Notes: generated by a model from the letters alone, not told the origin. DNA of 55,941 nucleotides from Cellvibrionales bacterium UBA7375 (GCA_949487135.1 CATAJQ010000033.1:1-55941), one strand, 5' to 3'. Shown: positions 29,085 to 41,610, numbered from the stretch's first letter. Translations and numbers: made by a program.

Positions 29085-30458
29085 TCAACGCCCATAAACC
29101 ACATCAGGCAGCCAAGTTGCAATCTGCGGCCAAACAGCCAACAACAGCATTAACAATAGCTGCATAAAGATAAATGGAATGACTCCGCGATACATCGCCG
29201 ATGTCTCAACAGAGGCTGGCGCCACACCGCGCAAATAAAATAAGGCAAAACCGAATGGCGGGGTCAAAAAAGAAGTTTGCAAATTAATTGCTATCATCAC
29301 GCCAAGCCATACTGGATCAAGACCCATAGTCAAAAGTACCGGCCCGACAATGGGCACTACAACAAAGGTAATCTCAATAAAATCTAAAATAAAGCCGAGC
29401 AAGAAAATAACCAGCATCACTAAAATTGTAGCTGATACTACTCCACCAGGAAGGCTAGTAAAAAATTGCTCCACAACCTCTTCGCCACCAAAGCCCCGAA
29501 ATACCAAAGAAAATACCGCGGCGCCGATTAGAATTAAAAATACCATTGAGGTTACTTCTGCCGTGCCCTGAGCCACCTCTCGCAATCGAGCTAGGCTTAG
29601 GCGCCCTTTAAATGCTGCTAATAAGATAGCGCCAAATGCACCCACGCCAGCCGCTTCTGTGGGGGTAGCGGCTCCGGCAAGAATTGACCCCAATACAGCA
29701 ATAATTAGGCAGATGGGCGGCAATAGATCTTTCAGCAATTTTAACAGCTGTGCTTGGTCTTGACTCGTACTGTGAGCCTGAGGTATTACTAATTTTGGTC
29801 GCGCCACCAGGATGACATAACTGATATAAAACATAACCAGTATCAAGCCCGGAATAATGGCGCCTACAAATAGGTCGCCTATAGAGACCGTCTTTGGGGT
29901 AAAGATGCCCATATTTAACTGTGCCTGTTGGTAGGCACTAGACAGTGTGTCCCCCAGTAAAACCAAAGCTATTGAGGGTGGAATAATTTGCCCTAGAGTT
30001 CCTGTGGCGGCAACAATGCCGGTAGCATGAGAAGATGAGTATCCCCTGTTGAGCATGGTCGGCAACGACATCAGTCCCATAGTGACTACCGTAGCGCCAA
30101 CAATGCCGGTGCTCGCGGCTAACAGCGCCCCCACTAAAACAACAGATACGCCAAGACCACTGCGAAATCTGCCAAATAAGGCGGCCATACTACCGAGCAA
30201 GTCTTCTGCTAAACGCGACTTTTCAAGCATTATGCCCATCAACACAAACAGCGGCACCGCAATTAGGGTGCCATTTTGCATAATGCCAAAGAGTCGATTG
30301 GGCAATGCCTGCAAATAGGCTGGATCAAAATTCCCCGCGGCTGTGCCTACGAAAGCGAACAACAACGCCGTGCCTGCCAGTGAAAAAGCGACGGGATAGC
30401 CCGCCATCAAAACCAGGCAGACGGTTAGAAACATAATAAAGGGAATCCACTCAGCCAT
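29085..30458 (-). CDS. dctM: TRAP transporter large permease, DctM subunit
   Basis: DctM is the 12-helix permease of tripartite ATP-independent periplasmic transporters, which import organic anions with a sodium gradient. The 457-aa protein has the family features MNRGYSSSHATGIVAATGTLGQIIPPS (seen here in part as GTLGQIIPPSIALVL near residue 155) and TPTEAAGVGAFGAIL near residue 265. The start overlaps the dctQ stop by one base. No periplasmic binding protein gene (dctP) is adjacent, so the substrate is unknown. Confidence 0.92.
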   Translation of the reverse strand: MAEWIPFIMFLTVCLVLMAGYPVAFSLAGTALLFAFVGTAAGNFDPAYLQALPNRLFGIMQNGTLIAVPLFVLMGIMLEKSRLAEDLLGSMAALFGRFRSGLGVSVVLVGALLAASTGIVGATVVTMGLMSLPTMLNRGYSSSHATGIVAATGTLGQIIPPSIALVLLGDTLSSAYQQAQLNMGIFTPKTVSIGDLFVGAIIPGLILVMFYISYVILVARPKLVIPQAHSTSQDQAQLLKLLKDLLPPICLIIAVLGSILAGAATPTEAAGVGAFGAILLAAFKGRLSLARLREVAQGTAEVTSMVFLILIGAAVFSLVFRGFGGEEVVEQFFTSLPGGVVSATILVMLVIFLLGFILDFIEITFVVVPIVGPVLLTMGLDPVWLGVMIAINLQTSFLTPPFGFALFYLRGVAPASVETSAMYRGVIPFIFMQLLLMLLLAVWPQIATWLPDVVYGR

Positions 30459-30988
30459 TATTGGGCTCCCCCTGTCTTTGTATCGGTTTTAGTTAGCTCC
30501 AAAACGCTCTCTATCATTTGCCCAACACCCTGCAACCCAAGAGTAATAGGCATAATAATCATGAGCGTTTTAAGCAAGTAAACTGCAGCTATACCACCTG
30601 TTTCCGATGAGGTTTCTCTAATTGACCAACTGGCCATCACGTAGTCCCAGCTACCGAATAGGATTAAACCGCAAAATGGCAGCAGGAATACAGCCGCGCC
30701 GATTAAATCTACAATTGCTTTGCGCCGCGGTGAAAATTCCCGGTAGAAAATATCTACCCGAACATGGCCGCCACGCTGCAATGTAAAAGCTAAACCCAAC
30801 ATAAAAATAATCGCGTGCACATAACTCACCGACTCTTGGATAGCAATAGAGCCAACGCCCAATAAATATCTGGATATAACAACGGTCATAACCAATATGA
30901 CCAACAATAATGTTAGCCAAGAAATAACTTGACCAACCCTATTGCTAAACTGATTTATGCGCTGCGAAATTTTTGATAATAGAATCAT
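30458..30988 (-). CDS. dctQ: TRAP transporter small permease, DctQ subunit
   Basis: This 176-aa protein has four hydrophobic helices and the DctQ family features, including YLLGVGSIAIQESVSYVHAIIFML near residue 45 (quoted here as two features: a YLLGVG turn and a QESVSY motif) and LQRGGHVRVDIFY near residue 70. It pairs with DctM, whose start overlaps its stop. It is divergent from yaaA. The usual third component, the DctP binding protein, would be expected upstream but is not there. Confidence 0.88.
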   Translation of the reverse strand: MILLSKISQRINQFSNRVGQVISWLTLLLVILVMTVVISRYLLGVGSIAIQESVSYVHAIIFMLGLAFTLQRGGHVRVDIFYREFSPRRKAIVDLIGAAVFLLPFCGLILFGSWDYVMASWSIRETSSETGGIAAVYLLKTLMIIMPITLGLQGVGQMIESVLELTKTDTKTGGAQ

Positions 30989-31161
30989 CGGACCATTCTA
31001 CCTGATTATTGATCATCTTCTGAATACAGAATAAATTGATTGTAAATTTATGCTGCGAATGGCTTAAAATAGCCCTTCGTTTAAGGCAAACCAAAAATAT
31101 AATTTTTCAGTACTATACATACTGACAATTTAAAGTAATTAAAAACAGGGCAACGATCGCT

Positions 31162-31938
31162 ATGATGCTGACCATTATTTCTCCCGCTAAAAAGCTAGAT
31201 TATAGCCAGCCTTCAGAGGCTCAGACATTTACTCAGCCGTTGCTACTTGAGCATTCGGAACAGCTGCTTAAAGACCTTCGACTATTATCGCCGGAGGATA
31301 TTTGCTCGTTGATGGGCCTCAGCGACAAACTCGGCGCGCTAAATTATGAGCGCTTTCAAGAGTGGCAAACGCCCTTTTCGACCGATAATGCTAAGCAGGC
31401 TATCTTGGCCTTTAAGGGCGATGTCTATCAGGGCTTAGATGCCGACAATATGAGCGCTGATGAACTCCGTTGGGCGCAAGATAATTTGCGTATACTGTCT
31501 GGACTCTATGGCCTGTTGCGCCCACTGGACTTAATGCAGCCCTACCGACTGGAAATGGGCACTAAATTTGCCAACCAACGTGGCGCAAATCTCTATCAAT
31601 TCTGGGGCGATATAATTACTGCTCAGCTAAATAAACTGTTCTCCACCTCGGCTCAATCAGTCTTGGTCAATTTGGCGTCGAATGAGTATTTTAAATCGGT
31701 TCAGCCAAAAAATATTAATGCCGAAATTATCACCCCAGTATTTATGGATCAAAAAGGCGATAAATATAAAATTATCAGTTTTTTTGCCAAGCGTGCTCGC
31801 GGCTTGATGAGTGCATTTATCATTAAAAATAAAATCACCGATGCCGAACAGCTTAAAACGTTTAATGTGGATGGCTATAGCTTTAACTCTGCCATGAGTG
31901 AAGGCAATAAATGGGTGTTTTGCCGGGCGGAAGCCTAG
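31162..31938 (+). CDS. yaaA: Peroxide stress protein YaaA
   Basis: YaaA (DUF328) limits free intracellular iron during hydrogen peroxide stress in E. coli and binds DNA. The 258-aa protein has the family start LTIISPAKKLDY and the central segments YQGLDADNMSADEL, LSGLYGLLRPLDLMQPYRLEMG (near residues 112-133) and NLASNEYFKSV. The stop overlaps that of the convergent ubiA by three bases. An ATG one codon downstream is an alternative start. Confidence 0.95.
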   Translation: MMLTIISPAKKLDYSQPSEAQTFTQPLLLEHSEQLLKDLRLLSPEDICSLMGLSDKLGALNYERFQEWQTPFSTDNAKQAILAFKGDVYQGLDADNMSADELRWAQDNLRILSGLYGLLRPLDLMQPYRLEMGTKFANQRGANLYQFWGDIITAQLNKLFSTSAQSVLVNLASNEYFKSVQPKNINAEIITPVFMDQKGDKYKIISFFAKRARGLMSAFIIKNKITDAEQLKTFNVDGYSFNSAMSEGNKWVFCRAEA

Positions 31939-32807
31939 TACTGAAGATTATAGTCGAGTGCGAGCCCAATAAATATCGCCATACCAACCCGATGGTTGTT
32001 CAAAAATGCGTTAAAGCAGCCCTCGGCTTCTCGCGAGCGTGCCTGAAGGTGCTGCGCAATAAAATAGCCAGCCGCAATCACTAGCCCCAAGGCGAATATA
32101 ACGCCACGGTTAAAATAAACCCCAGCAAGCCCCAGTAAAATTAGGCTGACAATTTGCAGAGCGGCGATTATCAGTAGGTCATATTTTCCAAACAGTATTG
32201 CCGTAGATTTAACCCCAATGTTTAAGTCATCTTGCCGGTCGACCATCGCATAATAGGTGTCAAAGGCTATGGTCCACAACACAATAGCGCCAGAAATTAA
32301 CCACAGCCCCATTGGTAATGTTTGCTGTTCAGCGGCAAATGCCATTGGCACTGCCCATGACCATGCTATGCCCAAGCCAAGTTGTGGCAAATGGGTTAAT
32401 CGCTTTAAAAATGGGTAGATAGCGGCCAGTAGCACACCGATGACGGCCAGAATAATAGTAAGTAAATTGGTTTGTAATACCAACATCAAGGCTATTGCCA
32501 AAAGCACTAAAAACAGCGTTAACGCATGCTTGGGAGCAATCTCTCCCGCCGGAATTGGCCTGTGTTGCGTTCTAGTGACATCGCCATCCACATCGCGATC
32601 AGCATAATCGTTAATCACACAGCCTGCGGCCCGCATGACGAATACCCCAGCAGTAAATATTAGGAGATTTTTTAACGAGGGCTGCCCGCTAGAGGCAAAC
32701 CAAAGCCCCCAATAGGTTGGCCACAGTAAAAGATAAATACCTATAGGCTTATCCAAACGCATTAGGCGTATCCAAGGATTTTGTTCTAGGTGATTAATAA
32801 GCTTCAT
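31935..32807 (-). CDS. ubiA: 4-hydroxybenzoate polyprenyltransferase
   Basis: UbiA attaches the polyprenyl tail to 4-hydroxybenzoate, the second committed step of ubiquinone synthesis, in the inner membrane. The two metal-pyrophosphate motifs are NDYADRDVDGDV (near residue 66) and DTYYAMVDRQDDLNIG (near residue 185). Eight to nine helices are evident in 290 aa. It follows ubiC by 21 bp on the same strand, the classical ubiCA operon. Confidence 0.96.
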   Translation of the reverse strand: MKLINHLEQNPWIRLMRLDKPIGIYLLLWPTYWGLWFASSGQPSLKNLLIFTAGVFVMRAAGCVINDYADRDVDGDVTRTQHRPIPAGEIAPKHALTLFLVLLAIALMLVLQTNLLTIILAVIGVLLAAIYPFLKRLTHLPQLGLGIAWSWAVPMAFAAEQQTLPMGLWLISGAIVLWTIAFDTYYAMVDRQDDLNIGVKSTAILFGKYDLLIIAALQIVSLILLGLAGVYFNRGVIFALGLVIAAGYFIAQHLQARSREAEGCFNAFLNNHRVGMAIFIGLALDYNLQY

Positions 32808-32828
32808 CTGTCATCAACGTTGTAATGA

Positions 32829-33401
32829 TTAAAGGCTGTCAGTATTAAAGGATGGCAGAAAAAATTCAGCTACCAATAGTGGTTTTTTATCTAACCTAAA
32901 AACTGAACGCCTGCCCCATATGCAATTCTCCTCACTAACTGAGCGACAAGGTAATTTATTATTATCAGAATTAACACAGGCAACTTGAACCGGCTCACGG
33001 GTCATTGAAGGATCTGCAAATAAAAGCGCACCCAAAGGCTGATTGTCCAGCTGTCTAAGTTTGCGCAATCTGCCGGTTAACGTCGTTAGTGGCAGAACGC
33101 TTCGTGCAAAAACCCAAGGGCGGCCAACACCGCATAACAATACTTCACGAATCATTGCCTGCTGCCTATCAGGAAGACCTAGGGCATGCCGCTCAGACAG
33201 CGATGGCACCTGAAATTGCTGTTTAATCACATTGACCGACAAATCACCATAGCTCGCATCCAGTAACCGTTGCGTCAACGACCCTGAATCAAACAACCAG
33301 GTTCGCCATGATTTGGGGATGCGATAATCTGTCTGAGAAAGCATGCTATACCAAGAGATCTCAGCATGATTAACAGACATCATTGAAGGTAGCTGCAACA
33401 C
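32829..33401 (-). CDS. ubiC: Chorismate lyase
   Basis: UbiC removes pyruvate from chorismate to give 4-hydroxybenzoate. Although the family is variable, the 190-aa protein shows the core features: REVLLCGVGRPWVFARSVLP near residue 85, an LTGRLRKLRQLDNQPLGALLF region near residue 108, and WGRRSVFRLDKKPLLVAEFFLP near the C-terminus with the active-site glutamate in AEFFLP. The start is probably GTG at 33401, directly after the stop of the upstream acyltransferase gene; ATG at 33383 is an alternative. Confidence 0.9.
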   Translation of the reverse strand: MLQLPSMMSVNHAEISWYSMLSQTDYRIPKSWRTWLFDSGSLTQRLLDASYGDLSVNVIKQQFQVPSLSERHALGLPDRQQAMIREVLLCGVGRPWVFARSVLPLTTLTGRLRKLRQLDNQPLGALLFADPSMTREPVQVACVNSDNNKLPCRSVSEENCIWGRRSVFRLDKKPLLVAEFFLPSFNTDSL

Positions 33402-34286
33402 TTAGATTCCAGAAGAATAAATTGGAGGAAAGCCATCTGGCTGAGCGCGAAAGCGCTTATATTCCCATTGGTACTGTTCTGGCGCCAACGCCGCAATCGA
33501 TTCAACGCCGGCATTCATCGCCGCAAGACTCTCGCTTTGATCGGCCTGGTAAATTGACGGATCTGCAGGTGAAAAATGGAGTCGCCACCCGCCTGCGTCG
33601 CGCAAAGCACAACAAAAAATAGCCTGGGCATTGGAGCGATTCAATAAATTATGCGTGAGTGTCATGGTAAGCGCCTGAACACCAAACAATGGTGCAAATT
33701 CACCCCCAGATCTCGAAGGCTGCTGATCGGGCAAAATAGCCACAGTTTCAGATCTTTTTAACGCCTTAAGCAACGCTGCCACACCACTGAGATTGGTAGG
33801 CACTAAGTTAGCGCCGGTTTTTTCGCGCGAATGTTTAATCCACTGATCTAAAGCGGCTATTTTAGACGGCTGATAAAGTGAGGTCATGGCAGTTTGCTGC
33901 GCAATCCACAGCCCAATCACCTCCCAGTTGCCTTGATGGGGAATCAATAAAATGGTCCCTCTATCATTGCTTAAAGCCTCTTGCAGATGAGCTTCACCCT
34001 CTACAGCAATAATTTTTGTCTGCAGCCACTTTGGGGGTTTGCGCCACAAGATAGGCGTTTCGAAAAACGCCTGACCCAGATGCCGCATTCTTTTTTTGGC
34101 TAGTTGTTGATTAGCCTGTTGCGACTGACCAGAAAAGCAAAAAGACAGATTACACAGGGTTATTTTGAACGATTTTGAAGAAAAAGCCGCCATTGCCATG
34201 CCCATGACTTTGCCTAAAAATCTCGCCAACCCCAAAGGCAATAGCGAGATAATTTTCATCAGTCCGAGCACCAACGCTGACTTCAT
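33402..34286 (-). CDS. Lysophospholipid/lipid A acyltransferase, LpxL/HtrB family
   Basis: This 294-aa protein belongs to the LpxL/LpxM (HtrB) family of membrane-bound acyltransferases, which add secondary acyl chains to lipid A or act on related lipids. An N-terminal hydrophobic helix precedes the H-x4-E catalytic motif in IPHQGNWEVIG (near residue 117). PDQQPSRSGGEFAPLFG near residue 190 and the C-terminal YKRF motif are typical. It overlaps galU by 4 bp (ATGA) and abuts ubiC, an unusual mixed operon. Whether lipid A is the true acceptor is uncertain. Confidence 0.85.
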   Translation of the reverse strand: MKSALVLGLMKIISLLPLGLARFLGKVMGMAMAAFSSKSFKITLCNLSFCFSGQSQQANQQLAKKRMRHLGQAFFETPILWRKPPKWLQTKIIAVEGEAHLQEALSNDRGTILLIPHQGNWEVIGLWIAQQTAMTSLYQPSKIAALDQWIKHSREKTGANLVPTNLSGVAALLKALKRSETVAILPDQQPSRSGGEFAPLFGVQALTMTLTHNLLNRSNAQAIFCCALRDAGGWRLHFSPADPSIYQADQSESLAAMNAGVESIAALAPEQYQWEYKRFRAQPDGFPPIYSSGI

Positions 34287-35179
34287 AATTTGCTAGGCAA
34301 CTCGTTAGCTAGATATTGACGCAGCTCTTCACCAATCTCGTTATGCTCAAGCCCCAGTTCAATATTGGCTTTTAACAGCCCCATCTTACTGCCGCAGTCA
34401 TAGCGAATACCCTGATATTCATAGGCCAACACCTGCTCTGCTTTTAACAGGGTCTGGATAGCATCGGTAAGCTGCAGCTCACCACCAGCGCCAGGCTTCA
34501 GATTGGCGAGATGCTCAAAAATTTGCGGAGTAAATACGTAGCGACCCGTAACGCCCATATCTGAGGGCGCATCTTCAAACGCAGGCTTCTCAACAATATT
34601 ATCGATAAGGTGCACATGATCCGACTGCTCCTTGCCGCTTATAACGCCATAGGCAGAAATTTCAGGTCCCTCTACTTTCTGTACCGCAATCACTGAGCTC
34701 TTGTAATAATCAAAAACCTCTACCATTTGCTTTACAGCACCCTTTTTATGATGAATTAAATCATCGGCCAAGATGACTGCAAAAGGCTCGTCGCCTACTA
34801 AATGGGAGGTAACAGCTACCGCATGGCCCAGCCCCAAAGCTTCATTTTGACGAATATAGGTACAACTTACCCCTTTTGGCACAACATTCTGGGCAATTTC
34901 TAATAATTTCTTTTTACCTCGCTGTTCAAGCTGATGCTCTAGCTCATAGGCTTTATCAAAATGATCGGCAATACTGCGCTTGGTACGACCGGTCACAAAA
35001 ATCATTTCGGTAATACCCGCCTCAACCGCTTCCTCAACCGCGTATTGGATTAGTGGCTTATCCACTACCGGCATCATTTCTTTGGGGTTAGCTTTGGTAG
35101 CGGGCAAAAACCGCGAGCCCATTCCGGCTACGGGAAATACTGCCTTGCGAACCTTGTCACCACGTTTGATATGTTTCAT
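34283..35179 (-). CDS. galU: UTP-glucose-1-phosphate uridylyltransferase
   Basis: GalU makes UDP-glucose from UTP and glucose-1-phosphate for glycans and envelope polysaccharides. The nucleotide-binding N-terminus AVFPVAGMGSRFLPATKA is followed by NPKEMMPVVDKPLIQYAVEE. VILADDLI near residue 142 is the metal-binding region, and YDCGSKMGLLKANIELGL near residue 262 completes the family pattern. At 298 aa the length is normal. It is the first gene of the galU-acyltransferase-ubiC-ubiA run and divergent from glyQ. Confidence 0.95.
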   Translation of the reverse strand: MKHIKRGDKVRKAVFPVAGMGSRFLPATKANPKEMMPVVDKPLIQYAVEEAVEAGITEMIFVTGRTKRSIADHFDKAYELEHQLEQRGKKKLLEIAQNVVPKGVSCTYIRQNEALGLGHAVAVTSHLVGDEPFAVILADDLIHHKKGAVKQMVEVFDYYKSSVIAVQKVEGPEISAYGVISGKEQSDHVHLIDNIVEKPAFEDAPSDMGVTGRYVFTPQIFEHLANLKPGAGGELQLTDAIQTLLKAEQVLAYEYQGIRYDCGSKMGLLKANIELGLEHNEIGEELRQYLANELPSKL

Positions 35180-35358
35180 TTAAAAACTCCATCGAGACAA
35201 ATATGAACTTATTCATTGCATTATATATTGATCTAAGCCTTTAAGGGGCTCAAATTATCGCTTTTAAAGAATTTTTAGCTCTATCTTTATCAGTCTGCAC
35301 GTTTATAATTGCGCTCTTATTGTACAAAGTTAACGATTTGGTGATTTTTGTGGGAAAT

Positions 35359-36300
35359 ATGACGGCTGCTCCTCAGACTTTTCAGGAGCTTATTGCAACA
35401 CTACAGGACTTTTGGGCTAAACAGGGCTGCGTTATTATGCAGCCACTCGATATGGAGGTGGGTGCGGGAACCTTTCATCCGGCAACTTTCCTGCGCTCGA
35501 TTGGGCCTGAAGTATGGAATTGCGCCTATGTTCAGCCATCCCGCCGCCCCACCGACGGGCGCTATGGCGAAAATCCAAATCGCCTGCAGCACTATTATCA
35601 ATTTCAGGTAGCCTTAAAACCATCGCCAGACAATATTCAGGAGCTTTATTTAGACTCTTTGCGTCATCTGGGTGTAGACACGGCTATTCACGACGTTAGG
35701 TTTGTTGAAGATAACTGGGAATCGCCCACGCTTGGCGCTTGGGGTCTCGGCTGGGAAGTGTGGCTAAACGGCATGGAAGTCACGCAATTTACCTATTTTC
35801 AACAGGTAGGCGGCCTGGAGTGCTACCCAGTGACCGGTGAAATTACTTACGGTCTTGAGCGCATTGCCATGTACCTGCAAGGTGTCGATAGTATTTATGA
35901 CCTAGTATGGTCAAAAGGTCCAGCGGGCACTGTGACCTATGGTGATGTTTTTCTACAAAATGAGCGCGAATTGTCTGCGTTTAACTTTGAACATGCAGAT
36001 ACCGACTTCTTATTTAACGCCTTTGATCAATACGAAAAAGACGGCGAGCACCTCATTGAGAAAAAACTGCCTTTACCTGCCTATGAAATGGTGATGAAAG
36101 CATCCCATACCTTTAATTTATTAGACGCTCGTAAAGCGATTTCGGTGACTGAGCGCCAACGTTATATTTTGCGTGTGCGAACTCTGGCTCGCGGTGTTGC
36201 GCAAAGTTACTTTGATTCGCGCCTTGAGGCCGGTTTCCCTCTTGCGGATAAAGCAATTGCTCAAGAAGTAATAGCCAAACACCAAGGAGAGTCATCATGA
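35359..36300 (+). CDS. glyQ: Glycyl-tRNA synthetase alpha subunit
   Basis: GlyQ is the catalytic subunit of the bacterial alpha2-beta2 glycyl-tRNA synthetase. The class II features include [20 protein letters not shown] at the N-terminus, [17 protein letters not shown] and [19 protein letters not shown] near residue 60. I chose ATG 35359 (313 aa), which matches the family start; an in-frame TTG at 35320 and GTG at 35341 lie upstream. A TATAAT at 35304-35309 is a possible -10. It overlaps glyS by 4 bp (ATGA). Confidence 0.97.
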   Translation: MTAAPQTFQELIATLQDFWAKQGCVIMQPLDMEVGAGTFHPATFLRSIGPEVWNCAYVQPSRRPTDGRYGENPNRLQHYYQFQVALKPSPDNIQELYLDSLRHLGVDTAIHDVRFVEDNWESPTLGAWGLGWEVWLNGMEVTQFTYFQQVGGLECYPVTGEITYGLERIAMYLQGVDSIYDLVWSKGPAGTVTYGDVFLQNERELSAFNFEHADTDFLFNAFDQYEKDGEHLIEKKLPLPAYEMVMKASHTFNLLDARKAISVTERQRYILRVRTLARGVAQSYFDSRLEAGFPLADKAIAQEVIAKHQGESS

Positions 36301-38390
36301 GTGCTGATTTTCTGATTGAACTCGGCACCGAAGAGCTGCCGCCTAAAGCATTGAAGTCGCTGTCCAACGCTTTTACCGAAGGTGTTGTTAGTGGATTGCG
36401 CGATCAGGGTCTCAATTTTGAGGCTACAGAAGCATTTGCGGCACCAAGACGTTTAGCCATCGTTATTAAGGGGCTAGAGACTGAGACGCCAGACAAAGAT
36501 CTGGTGATTTGGGGCCCACCGACCAAAGTCGCTTTCGCGGATGATGGTTCTGCTTCACGAGCCGCTGAAGCCTTTGCTAGTAAAAATGGTGTCACTGTTG
36601 ATCAACTATCAGCTTTAGTTGAAAACGATGGCCAGCAAGACAAGCTATGTATAAGACGGACTGAAAACGGCATCGAAACCAAAACTCTGCTGGGCAACAT
36701 CATCAATGAGTCTTTGGCCAAGCTACCAATCCCCAAGCGCATGCGTTGGGGCTATAAAAGAGAAGAATTTGTGCGTCCAGCGCAATGGGTTGTTCTGCTA
36801 TTTAACAACGAAGTGCTGAATGACCCTATTCTGGGTATTGCCGCAAGCAATACCAGTCGCGGGCATAGATTTCATGCTAATCATGAAATCGTTATCGAAT
36901 CACCGAGTAGTTATCAACAACAGATGCGTGATGCCTATGTTATTGCCGACTTTAATGAACGAAAAGACATTATTAGACAGGGTGTTGCTATGCTTGCCGA
37001 GGATATTAATGGTACCGCTGTCATTGAGGATGATCTGCTCGATGAAGTAACAGCCCTTAATGAGTGGCCGGTGCCGCTTATGGGTAAGTTCGACACACAT
37101 TTTTTATCGATTCCTGCCCAAGCACTCATTTCATCTATGAAGGAGCATCAAAAGTACTTTCATGTGCTAGATGCCAATAAGCAACTATTGCCGGCGTTTA
37201 TTACTGTGGCTAATATCGAAAGTACTGATCCGGCTCAAGTTGTTGATGGCAATGAGCGCGTGATTCGACCGCGCCTAGCAGATGCCGCTTTCTTCTACGA
37301 AAATGATCAAAAAACCAGCCTTGAAAGTCGCCGTGACTCACTCAAAAATATCGTCTTTCAAGCTGATCTAGGTTCTGTTTTTGACAAAACCGAGCGAGTG
37401 GCCGCCATTGCTGAGTATCTAGCGAATGAAATGGGTGCGCAACCCAAGCTAGCCCGCCGAGCCGCTGAATTAAGTAAATCTGATCTAGTCACCGATATGG
37501 TAGGCGAGTTTGACGACCTGCAGGGTGTTATGGGGCGTGACTACGCTCTAAACGACAATGAAGACTCAGAGGTTGCTAAAGCATTATTTGAACAGTATCT
37601 ACCGCGTTTTTCTGGTGATATTGTCCCCAATACAGATACTGGTGTAGCCTTGGCCCTAGCAGACCGTCTAGATAGCCTGATAGGTATTTTCAGTATCGGA
37701 CAACAGCCTTCGGGCTCACGCGATCCCTTCGCGTTAAGGCGCGCCAGTCTTGGCGTGTTGCGAATTATGCTAGAACGCAATATCGATCTTAACTTAGTCG
37801 ATGTTCTAAGCTATTGCAATGCCCAATTAAACATAGGTAAGCGGGCAAAATTGTCTGGAACTGAGCTAGAAAAGCAAGTGCTCACTTACACTTTAGAGCG
37901 CTTTAAATCTTGGTATAAAGAAAAAGGATTGCCAGCAGAGGTATTTTTATCTGTTGCTGCTCTCAAGCTCGGCAACCCTTTGGATATTGATGCTCGCGTC
38001 ACTGCTGTGCACAGGTTTACGCTACTCCCTGAGGCCTCATCCTTAGCTGCCGCCAACAAGCGCGTTTCAAATATTTTGACTAAGCAATTGGCTCATTCAG
38101 ATATAGCGGCGCTTAATACAGCTCTACTGCAAGAAGAAGCAGAAAAGCAGCTTTCTGATAGCCTTAACAGCCTAGAAACGCTGATTGCACCACTTTTGGC
38201 TAACAGAGACTATAACGCTGTACTGGAAAAGCTGGCAGAGCTTAAACAGCCTGTTGACCAGTTCTTTGAAGATGTCATGGTTATGGCAGAGGACATGGAA
38301 TTGCGTCAAAATAGATTGGCACTATTAGATAAGTTGCACAAACTATTTATCAATGTGGCCGATATATCATTACTGGTACCGGCAAAATAA
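36297..38390 (+). CDS. glyS: Glycyl-tRNA synthetase beta subunit
   Basis: GlyS provides tRNA recognition for the alpha2-beta2 enzyme. The 697-aa protein starts with [16 protein letters not shown], has [10 protein letters not shown] near residue 280, and an HD-like segment [19 protein letters not shown] near residue 385. The C-terminal DALR-type anticodon-binding domain contains [11 protein letters not shown] near residue 660. It is translationally coupled to glyQ through ATGA. In Pseudomonas two genes, including gmhB, lie between glyS and plsC; here plsC follows after 23 bp. Confidence 0.97.
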   Translation: MSADFLIELGTEELPPKALKSLSNAFTEGVVSGLRDQGLNFEATEAFAAPRRLAIVIKGLETETPDKDLVIWGPPTKVAFADDGSASRAAEAFASKNGVTVDQLSALVENDGQQDKLCIRRTENGIETKTLLGNIINESLAKLPIPKRMRWGYKREEFVRPAQWVVLLFNNEVLNDPILGIAASNTSRGHRFHANHEIVIESPSSYQQQMRDAYVIADFNERKDIIRQGVAMLAEDINGTAVIEDDLLDEVTALNEWPVPLMGKFDTHFLSIPAQALISSMKEHQKYFHVLDANKQLLPAFITVANIESTDPAQVVDGNERVIRPRLADAAFFYENDQKTSLESRRDSLKNIVFQADLGSVFDKTERVAAIAEYLANEMGAQPKLARRAAELSKSDLVTDMVGEFDDLQGVMGRDYALNDNEDSEVAKALFEQYLPRFSGDIVPNTDTGVALALADRLDSLIGIFSIGQQPSGSRDPFALRRASLGVLRIMLERNIDLNLVDVLSYCNAQLNIGKRAKLSGTELEKQVLTYTLERFKSWYKEKGLPAEVFLSVAALKLGNPLDIDARVTAVHRFTLLPEASSLAAANKRVSNILTKQLAHSDIAALNTALLQEEAEKQLSDSLNSLETLIAPLLANRDYNAVLEKLAELKQPVDQFFEDVMVMAEDMELRQNRLALLDKLHKLFINVADISLLVPAK

Positions 38391-38413
38391 TGGGAAGCTA
38401 AGCGTACAGCCTA

Positions 38414-39121
38414 ATGAAATGCCTGCTAGCCATTTTTAGAGCCGCCCTGTTTTATGCAGGATTTGTCGCGCTTACAGTCTCTGCAAGCATTGTTACCTGT
38501 CTGTTATTCTTTCTGCCCTTTAAACTGCTGCAGCGAATTGCTACCACTGGAAATTACTTAGTGATGCAATGGCTTAGGCTAACCTGCAATATCAAGATTG
38601 TAGTTTCAGGCACAGAAAATATTCCTTCTGGTGCCTGTGTCATTCTAAGCAACCATCAAAGCACCTGGGAAGCCTTTTATATGCAGTGGTTTTTTCAGCC
38701 GGCCTGTTTTATTTTAAAACGCGAGCTTTTATGGATTCCATTTTTTGGTTGGGCCCTTTTTTTAATGCGACCTATTGCTATAAAGCGCTCGAGACCCGCT
38801 TCTGCCATCAGATACGTTATTAAAGAAGGCTCCAAGCGCTTATTAGCGGGCAATAGAGTCGTTATCTACCCTGAGGGTACAAGAGTTACCAGTGGTCAGC
38901 TAGGAGAGTTTAAAACCAGCGGCGCTGCATTGGCCAAACAGGCTCAAGTTCCCGTGCTTCCAGTTGCTCACAATAGTGGCGAACACTGGAAACGCAGTAG
39001 TTTTCTAAAAAAGCCAGGTATTATTTATTTGAAAATTGGGCCAGTGATCGATACTGAGCCCTATTCAACTCGGGAAATAACTGAAAACGCCCGTGATTGG
39101 ATTGCTAACAGTTTAAAATAG
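38414..39121 (+). CDS. plsC: 1-acyl-sn-glycerol-3-phosphate acyltransferase
   Basis: PlsC acylates lysophosphatidic acid to phosphatidic acid in the inner membrane. The 235-aa protein has one or two N-terminal hydrophobic helices, the catalytic motif SNHQSTWEAFY (H-x4-E rather than the commoner H-x4-D, a variant that occurs in this subgroup), and YPEGTRVTSG near residue 153 for glycerol phosphate binding. A plsC homologue next to gyrB is also found in Pseudomonas. It is convergent with gyrB. Confidence 0.9.
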   Translation: MKCLLAIFRAALFYAGFVALTVSASIVTCLLFFLPFKLLQRIATTGNYLVMQWLRLTCNIKIVVSGTENIPSGACVILSNHQSTWEAFYMQWFFQPACFILKRELLWIPFFGWALFLMRPIAIKRSRPASAIRYVIKEGSKRLLAGNRVVIYPEGTRVTSGQLGEFKTSGAALAKQAQVPVLPVAHNSGEHWKRSSFLKKPGIIYLKIGPVIDTEPYSTREITENARDWIANSLK

Positions 39122-39132
39122 CAATCTACCCT

Positions 39133-39162
39133 ACCCTTAAGTTACTAATTATAACTAAGGGT
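39133..39162. terminator. Imperfect hairpin between plsC and gyrB
   Basis: ACCCTTA-A-GTTA pairs with TAACTAAGGGT around a 7-nt loop with one bulged A. It lies in the 53-bp gap between the convergent stops of plsC and gyrB, where a bidirectional terminator is expected, but there is no T run on either side. Confidence 0.45.
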
Positions 39163-39174
39163 GGAGTCGAAAGA

Positions 39175-41592
<2,418 letters not shown>

Positions 41593-41610
41593 CTATACAG
41601 TTCCTATTGT

